A stretch of DNA of 8,758 nucleotides from Allobaculum sp. (GTDB taxonomy: Bacteria > Bacillota_I > Bacilli_A > Erysipelotrichales > Erysipelotrichaceae), in contig JAAVAY010000109.1 in assembly GCA_014803815.1 (NCBI GenBank), forward strand, positions 1-8,758. Direction: 5' to 3'. Shown here in pieces: positions 4,487 to 8,758 of the stretch; the first letter of the stretch is position 1, and every line of letters starts with the position of its first letter. A model generated the notes under the pieces. That model was not told the origin of the DNA and ran no database searches. It saw only the letters and a list, made by a program, of their open reading frames with translations. The position numbers and the translations under genes are program-made.

Positions 4487-6700
4487 TTATTCTGCTTCCT
4501 TTGCTTTGGGGTCGCTTAACTCAACATCAAGGATGGCGGGTTCGGTTTCTTCTACTTTTGCGGGTTCAAGCTCTTCAATGACCGCAGGTTCGAGTTCTTG
4601 GATTTGTTCAACGATTTCCTCATCCTGAGAGGGGACATCACCTAAGTAATCAAAGGTGATTTGGCGTTTAGGGATGTTGACATCACGCACTTTGATGTGA
4701 ACTGGCATACCAAGCGCAAAGCGTTTTTGGCTGTTTTCTCCAGTAAGCGTCATCGTTTCTGCATCGTAGTTGTAAAAATCATCTTCCATATAGCGAAGAG
4801 GAATGAGACCTTCAATGGTATTGTCAAGTCCTACAAAGAAGCCAAAGCTTGTAACCCCTGTGATCACCCCATCGTATTCTTCCCCTACTTTATTTTCCAT
4901 GTATTTCGCCGCTTCTAGATCGTTGACGGCGCGTTCGATGGTCACTGCTTCTTTTTCCATTTCCGATAAATGCAATGAGGATTTCTCCATTTTGCGTAAA
5001 TCTTTGGCCAAAGTGCGATCATCATTTTTCTTTTCAAAGACATGCGAACGAAGCATGCGATGAATCAATAAGTCGGGATAGCGACGAATGGGAGAAGTAA
5101 AGTGGCAATATTCATCCAAAGCCAAGCCGTAGTGACCGAGGTTTTCTTCGCTATAGCGCGCTTTTTGCATCGAGCGCACGGCTACGGTAGACAAGATTTC
5201 CTTATCAGCTGGATCTTCTACCGAATTTAAGAAGCGAGCAATATCTTTTGGATCGCAGTTTTCCGGATCGATATCACAAGGAACATGGAGCACACGGGCC
5301 ATAGAGACAAGCGATTGCAACTTTTCGGGATCAGGAATTTCATGAACACGGAACATACCTGGCAATTGATTGATATGAAGTTCATGAGCCACCGCAACAT
5401 TGGCGGCGATCATGGCTTCTTCAATCATCTGTTCACTCCAACCACGCTCGCGTACGATAACCTCCACAGGAACGCCATCAGGGCCTAAGACGAAGTAAGG
5501 CTCTTTCGTTTCAAACTCAATATGGCCCCGTTTTTCTGTTTGAGCTTTGAGTTGTTTGGCTAAATCAGAGAAATCACGAAGCATCTCTCCAAAGTCCTCG
5601 TACTCAGGAGTCGTGGCGGGATCATCTAAGTAACTGTTAACTTTAGCATAGGTGCAACGACCATCGGAATGGATGACGCTATCGTAAATGGAGTAATCCA
5701 CCATGATGCCTTCGGGATTGAATTCCATTTCACAAGTCAAAGTCAAACGATCTACATTCGGATTTAAAGAACAAATTCCATTGGAGAGTTCAAAAGGAAG
5801 CATAGGAACTACTCGATCAGCGACATAAATCGAAGTTCCCCGCTCATACGCTTCATTATCAATGGCTTCCCCTTCAGGGACATAGTAGCTGACATCGGCA
5901 ATGTGAACGTAAAGCTTCCACCCCCCATTGGGCAATTTTTCTACTGAAATAGCATCATCAAAGTCTTTGGTAGAATCGCCATCAATGGTAACGGTCATCA
6001 AATCGCGTAAGTCGTGACGGCCCACAATTTCGTGCTTTTGCACTGTAGAGGGAATAGATGCGACTTCTTTACGCACTTGTTTATTGAAATCTTGGCGCAC
6101 TTCGTTTTCTGCTAAAATCGCTGAAATATCCACACCAGGTTGGTTTTCTTGGCCTAAGATTTCAATGATTTTGACTTGCAAAGGGGAAGCGTATTTGACA
6201 ACTTTGACTACTGCTTTGGTGCCTGGTTGAATATCAAAGGCTTTTTTGTTGACGACATCAAAAGAAGTATGCAAGTCTACATCACTGCGAAACTTTAATC
6301 CTGCGCGCGTCATAATAAAGGTTCCGGCAATGCAGGTGATGCCACGTTCATAGATGTGTACCACTTCATTGCCTTTATGGGGATCCACTTTAACGAGAAC
6401 TTCGTCTCGATCCATCAAAATACGGGTATAGCGTTTGGGAACATAAATTTTTTGATCACGATTGATAATGGCATAGTCATTAGCTGAGATATCGCGAGCG
6501 CGACCTACAAACCATTCAGGTCCATCTAAAAGAACATATTGTTCGTGATCGTTATAAATAAGCCGTGCGGCTTCAAGTTCATTTAAGACCACACTAAGCT
6601 CCTTCATATCAGCGCTTGTTTTGATGTGCATGGCCTTGGAAATGGCACCTGGCGTCATCTGCTTATTGGTTTTGAGCAATTCAAGAATTTCTTCTTTCAT
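4487..6700 (-). CDS. rnr: Ribonuclease R, 3'-to-5' exoribonuclease
   Basis: RNase R degrades RNA one nucleotide at a time from the 3' end, including structured RNA, and acts in mRNA turnover and RNA quality control in the cytoplasm. The 737-aa length fits the family. An N-terminal winged-helix domain covers about 1-60, followed by cold-shock-type OB domains. The RNB catalytic domain starts near 230. Its metal-binding cluster IDGDSTKDFDDAIS lies at 239-252 (Asp240, 246, 248, 249). The conserved HYGLALDEYCHFTSPIRRYPDL lies at about 523-544. An S1 domain spans about 606-687 (EYDGVITGVTSFGFFVGL). The tail (about 690-737) is acidic and contains three copies of an eight-residue EPA-type repeat, where many RNase R proteins have a basic tail. 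I chose the ATG at 6700 because AAGGAG lies 8 bases before it; the ATG at 6727 has no such site. It follows secG after 61 bases that include a weak terminator. Confidence 0.96.
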   Translation of the reverse strand: MKEEILELLKTNKQMTPGAISKAMHIKTSADMKELSVVLNELEAARLIYNDHEQYVLLDGPEWFVGRARDISANDYAIINRDQKIYVPKRYTRILMDRDEVLVKVDPHKGNEVVHIYERGITCIAGTFIMTRAGLKFRSDVDLHTSFDVVNKKAFDIQPGTKAVVKVVKYASPLQVKIIEILGQENQPGVDISAILAENEVRQDFNKQVRKEVASIPSTVQKHEIVGRHDLRDLMTVTIDGDSTKDFDDAISVEKLPNGGWKLYVHIADVSYYVPEGEAIDNEAYERGTSIYVADRVVPMLPFELSNGICSLNPNVDRLTLTCEMEFNPEGIMVDYSIYDSVIHSDGRCTYAKVNSYLDDPATTPEYEDFGEMLRDFSDLAKQLKAQTEKRGHIEFETKEPYFVLGPDGVPVEVIVRERGWSEQMIEEAMIAANVAVAHELHINQLPGMFRVHEIPDPEKLQSLVSMARVLHVPCDIDPENCDPKDIARFLNSVEDPADKEILSTVAVRSMQKARYSEENLGHYGLALDEYCHFTSPIRRYPDLLIHRMLRSHVFEKKNDDRTLAKDLRKMEKSSLHLSEMEKEAVTIERAVNDLEAAKYMENKVGEEYDGVITGVTSFGFFVGLDNTIEGLIPLRYMEDDFYNYDAETMTLTGENSQKRFALGMPVHIKVRDVNIPKRQITFDYLGDVPSQDEEIVEQIQELEPAVIEELEPAKVEETEPAILDVELSDPKAKEAE
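4536..4607. repeat. 24-bp tandem repeat in the 3' end of rnr
   Basis: GCGGGTTC, GCGGGTTC and GCAGGTTC start at 4536, 4560 and 4584, an exact 24-base period in the rnr frame. They encode EPAVIEEL, EPAKVEET and EPAILDVE in the acidic tail. Such a repeat may vary in copy number between strains. Confidence 0.7.
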
Positions 6701-6738
6701 ATCAATCTCTCCTTTTTGCCATCGCAAAATAGATCAAG

Positions 6739-6760
6739 AAAAAAAGGGCATAGCGCCCCT
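6739..6760 (-). terminator. Intra-operon terminator or attenuator between secG and rnr
   Basis: On the minus strand AGGGGC pairs with GCCCTT around the loop GCTAT (six pairs, one G-U), and six or more T follow. It begins one base after the secG stop. No good promoter is visible between it and rnr, so partial read-through is likely, lowering rnr output relative to secG. An internal promoter inside secG is the alternative. Confidence 0.65.
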
Positions 6761-6761
6761 A

Positions 6762-6992
6762 TTAAACTACCTGCAAAGCGATGACCAATGCGAAAAATAA
6801 GATTCCACAGCCCAGCGTTAAACGGCTGATCAATTTTTCCGGTCCTCTTTCTTTAGTAACCGCGAAAAGGTTCAAGTCTCCACTTCCGGTAAATGCAGCG
6901 GACAGGCCATCGGATTTTCCGCTTTGAAGCAAAACTAGAATAATGAGAATCGCTGCGTCGATCATCAATAACACATTAAAAATATTTTCCAT
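6762..6992 (-). CDS. secG: Preprotein translocase subunit SecG
   Basis: SecG is the small accessory subunit of the SecYEG channel in the cytoplasmic membrane and supports SecA-driven export. The 76-aa length is typical. Two membrane helices lie at about 4-22 and 55-75. Between them is the conserved cytoplasmic loop with LLQSGKSDGLSAAFTGSG (21-38) and ERGPEKLISRLT (48-59), both family hallmarks. The position directly before rnr is common in Bacillota. A promoter with an extended -10 box lies just upstream. The ribosome binding site is weak (AGAGAAAAG). The secreted protease in this window would use this channel. Confidence 0.96.
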   Translation of the reverse strand: MENIFNVLLMIDAAILIILVLLQSGKSDGLSAAFTGSGDLNLFAVTKERGPEKLISRLTLGCGILFFALVIALQVV

Positions 6993-7018
6993 AACTTTTC
7001 TCTTTCTAGTCCTCGGTC

Positions 7019-7027
7019 ATTATACCA
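7019..7027 (-). promoter_or_regulatory. Extended -10 promoter for secG-rnr
   Basis: The minus strand reads TGGTATAAT, a perfect extended -10 (TGnTATAAT). The likely start is near 7012, about 20 bases before the secG ATG. No good -35 is present at 17 bases; the extended -10 would compensate. It lies in the 47-base gap after the HAD phosphatase gene, marking a new transcription unit. Confidence 0.65.
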
Positions 7028-7039
7028 AAGCTCCATAAT

Positions 7040-7834
7040 TCAACGGGCTGAGATGCTAAGAAAGTCCACATCATCCAGGCTTTTGACTACATGATCAGGA
7101 TAAATTTGAAATTTTGGGATGTCCTCTTCGTGATGAACACCTGTTTGGACAAGGACCGTTTGGACTTGGTTATTATACCCAAGGGCGATGTCAGTTTCTA
7201 GGTTGTCTCCAATTAAAACGACATCCTCTTTTTTTAAATTGGCTTTGTGTAAAGCGGCTTCCAAAATGGGTGCATCCGGCTTGCCGATCTTAGGGCTCTC
7301 TTGACTGCTCGCAAACTCAAACATATGCACAATGGCTCCATTGCCCACTTCAAAGCCTTCAGGTTTCGCTAAGATGCGATCGTAATTGGTGCCAATGAGC
7401 TTAGCTCCATTTAAAAGGAAACCTAAGGCTTTGGAATAGGTCCCATAGTCGGCTTGTTTATCTAAGCCCACAAACACAAAGTCGGGATGATCTTCCGTAA
7501 TTTCAAACCCTTCCTCTAAAAGTGCTTGGCGTAAACCATCTGCGCCGACAAACCAGGCTTTGTTTTGGCCAGGATAATGCTTTTTTACATAGGCAGCCGA
7601 GGCCATAGACGAATTAAAAAAATGTTCGGGACGAATGTGCTGATAGCCCATGTTGAGCATATGCTCCATATTTTCTTGTGGGGTACGCATCGAGTTGTTT
7701 GTTAAAAACAAATAGGGAATATTGTGATCGTGTAAAAAGTTGATGGCGCGAATGCCAGCTTCAATGGGCATTGAGCCTCGATACATCGTTCCATCCAAAT
7801 CAAATACCATCGTTTTAGGGGTGTTTTGCGTCAT
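7040..7834 (-). CDS. HAD-IIA family phosphatase (NagD/AraL-like)
   Basis: A 264-aa cytoplasmic hydrolase of the haloacid dehalogenase superfamily, subfamily IIA, which dephosphorylates small sugar or nucleotide phosphates and related metabolites. Motif I is FDLDGT with nucleophile Asp12 and acid Asp14. Motif II is LTNNS with Thr45. The motif III lysine is Lys185 in GKP. Motif IV is GDNLETDI at 209-216. The C2-type cap lies between motifs II and III (about 60-180) and includes FVGLD at 121-125. All catalytic residues are present. The start has AAGGAG six bases before it. The exact substrate cannot be read from sequence. Its neighbour galK makes a sugar phosphate, but a terminator lies between them, so a shared pathway is only a possibility. 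Confidence 0.92.
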   Translation of the reverse strand: MTQNTPKTMVFDLDGTMYRGSMPIEAGIRAINFLHDHNIPYLFLTNNSMRTPQENMEHMLNMGYQHIRPEHFFNSSMASAAYVKKHYPGQNKAWFVGADGLRQALLEEGFEITEDHPDFVFVGLDKQADYGTYSKALGFLLNGAKLIGTNYDRILAKPEGFEVGNGAIVHMFEFASSQESPKIGKPDAPILEAALHKANLKKEDVVLIGDNLETDIALGYNNQVQTVLVQTGVHHEEDIPKFQIYPDHVVKSLDDVDFLSISAR

Positions 7835-7854
7835 ATCTATCTCCTTATCAATTT

Positions 7855-7899
7855 GTCACTTTGGCTGTCTTTAGAGTGCCTCTTTTTAGTCTCTTTGGC
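7855..7899. repeat. Direct repeat pair upstream of the HAD phosphatase
   Basis: GTCACTTTGGC (7855-7865) and GTCTCTTTGGC (7889-7899) match at 10 of 11 bases and are 34 bases apart, about three helical turns. They lie between the galK terminator and the phosphatase start, so a regulator site is possible. No clear promoter is visible around them. Confidence 0.35.
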
Positions 7900-7928
7900 C
7901 TGTAGCATGCTTCAAACTTATGCAATCT

Positions 7929-7961
7929 AAAAAAAGCCTTCAAGATCTCTTGAAAGCTTTT
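7929..7961 (-). terminator. Rho-independent terminator of galK
   Basis: A 13-14 bp stem with one G-U wobble (7932-7945 with 7948-7961) has almost no loop until the inner pairs open (AGAT). On the minus strand it ends in seven T. It starts 26 bases after the galK stop and separates galK from the phosphatase gene. Confidence 0.85.
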
Positions 7962-7987
7962 AGGAAAAGAGAAAAAGCGTGTTGGCT

Positions 7988-8758
7988 TTAGAAAACTTGA
8001 ATACCTCCAAATTGACGGATATGAAGGACCTTACACGCTCCTGGGCCAAACATGTGATCCATTTGAGTTTTATAGGATTCAACTAAATCATGGGGAACAA
8101 AGGCTTGAATCGTTCCGGCAAAGCCCCCGCCATGGACGCGATGCGCCCCACGTCCTTGAAGGAGATGCTCACTCAAAGCCAGAGCTAAGGAAAGCGATTG
8201 ATTTTTGGGATCTTGCGGGGTATATACGTTTTGTAAATACTTAAAAGAGGAATTTCCAGAGGCTAAAATCTCGTTTTCTAAGGCCATTAAATCCTTCATT
8301 TTCAAAGCCTCTACGGCTCTTTGTACTCGTTTATTTTCTTCAAAAACGTGGATCGCTCGCAAAAGGGCACGATCATTTTTGAGATCTTGTCGTAAAGCGG
8401 GCAACTGTTCATAAAATTGATTTTCATCCACATAACGCAAAACATCTTGACCAAAATATTCGTCCACCATTTTAAGTTCAAAGGGAATATCAGCATATTC
8501 TTGCACCAAATCAGCATGGGAGGCATGGACATCGGTAAGACAAAGCGCTGTTTCAAAATCAGCGAAGTTCACATCCACTCGTTCCATAAAGGGATTCGTT
8601 TTGTTTTCAAAATCGATATAAACGAGTCCCCCTACTGAACAAGCGGTTTGATCCATTAAGCCACATGGTTTTCCGAAGTAAACATTTTCCGCAAATTGGC
8701 CAATGCGAGCAATTTGAACGGGATCGAGTAAACCTTGGTTATAGAGCTCGGAAAAGAT
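7988..8758 (-). CDS. galK: Galactokinase, C-terminal part (5' end outside window)
   Basis: Galactokinase phosphorylates galactose at C1 with ATP, the entry step of the Leloir pathway. The frame is open to the window edge, so 256 C-terminal residues are visible of a protein usually near 390. Upstream of the first in-window ATG at 8656 the frame continues with NVYFGKPCGLMDQTACSVGG, a galactokinase signature, so that ATG is not the start. The Asp in GLMDQ is the catalytic base. The third GHMP kinase motif, RVHGGGFAGT, is intact near the C-terminus. The ATP-binding Ser-rich motif and the N-terminal galactokinase signature would lie outside the window. No galT, galE or regulator gene is visible. 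The gene ends with a strong terminator. Confidence 0.95.
   Translation of the reverse strand: MFSELYNQGLLDPVQIARIGQFAENVYFGKPCGLMDQTACSVGGLVYIDFENKTNPFMERVDVNFADFETALCLTDVHASHADLVQEYADIPFELKMVDEYFGQDVLRYVDENQFYEQLPALRQDLKNDRALLRAIHVFEENKRVQRAVEALKMKDLMALENEILASGNSSFKYLQNVYTPQDPKNQSLSLALALSEHLLQGRGAHRVHGGGFAGTIQAFVPHDLVESYKTQMDHMFGPGACKVLHIRQFGGIQVF

Noticed and set aside
1..8758. CRISPR array, tRNA or rRNA genes, insertion sequence, phage or defence genes
   Set aside because: I saw no regularly spaced repeats, no tRNA-like fold, and no transposase, integrase or nuclease other than RNase R.

Overview
The window reads as a stretch of chromosome from a low-to-moderate GC member of the Bacillota (Firmicutes). 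Support comes from a SecG / RNase R pair in the usual Gram-positive order, strong AAGGAG-type ribosome binding sites, Rho-independent terminators, a SpoVK/CbbX-like AAA+ protein, and a V8-type glutamyl endopeptidase carrying DUF5648-like repeats. A gut Erysipelotrichia-like host is my guess, but the sequence alone does not prove it. Every supported gene is on the minus strand, so transcription runs from high to low coordinates.

In transcription order: (1) 8758-7988, the C-terminal part of galactokinase (galK), cut by the window edge and closed by a strong terminator at 7929-7961. (2) 7834-7040, a HAD-IIA (NagD/AraL-like) phosphatase with its own ribosome binding site. (3) An extended -10 promoter at 7019-7027 starts secG (6992-6762). 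A short hairpin with a U-run lies immediately after secG, then rnr (6700-4487), then an 80-aa protein (4485-4243) one base after the rnr stop, then a terminator at 4190-4224. smpB, which often follows rnr in this phylum, is not here. (4) A 434-base gene-free stretch (3809-4242) with a very purine-rich transcribed strand, a candidate promoter and a palindrome. (5) A secreted glutamyl-endopeptidase-like serine protease (3808-2456) with three C-terminal repeats and a perfect 12-bp terminator. (6) A two-gene operon: an AAA+ ATPase of the CbbX/SpoVK class (2306-675) overlapping by ATGA with an unrecognised 138-aa acidic protein (678-262), closed by a terminator at 164-191. (7) An AT-rich gene-free end (1-163).

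Most of the window is housekeeping: protein export, RNA decay, sugar-phosphate metabolism. The parts least explained by known biology are the AAA+ / 138-aa pair, the protease with its unusual leader, and the 80-aa gene coupled to rnr. The AAA+ pair is the best candidate for an undescribed system, but nothing in the sequence reveals its substrate, and I do not claim more than that.
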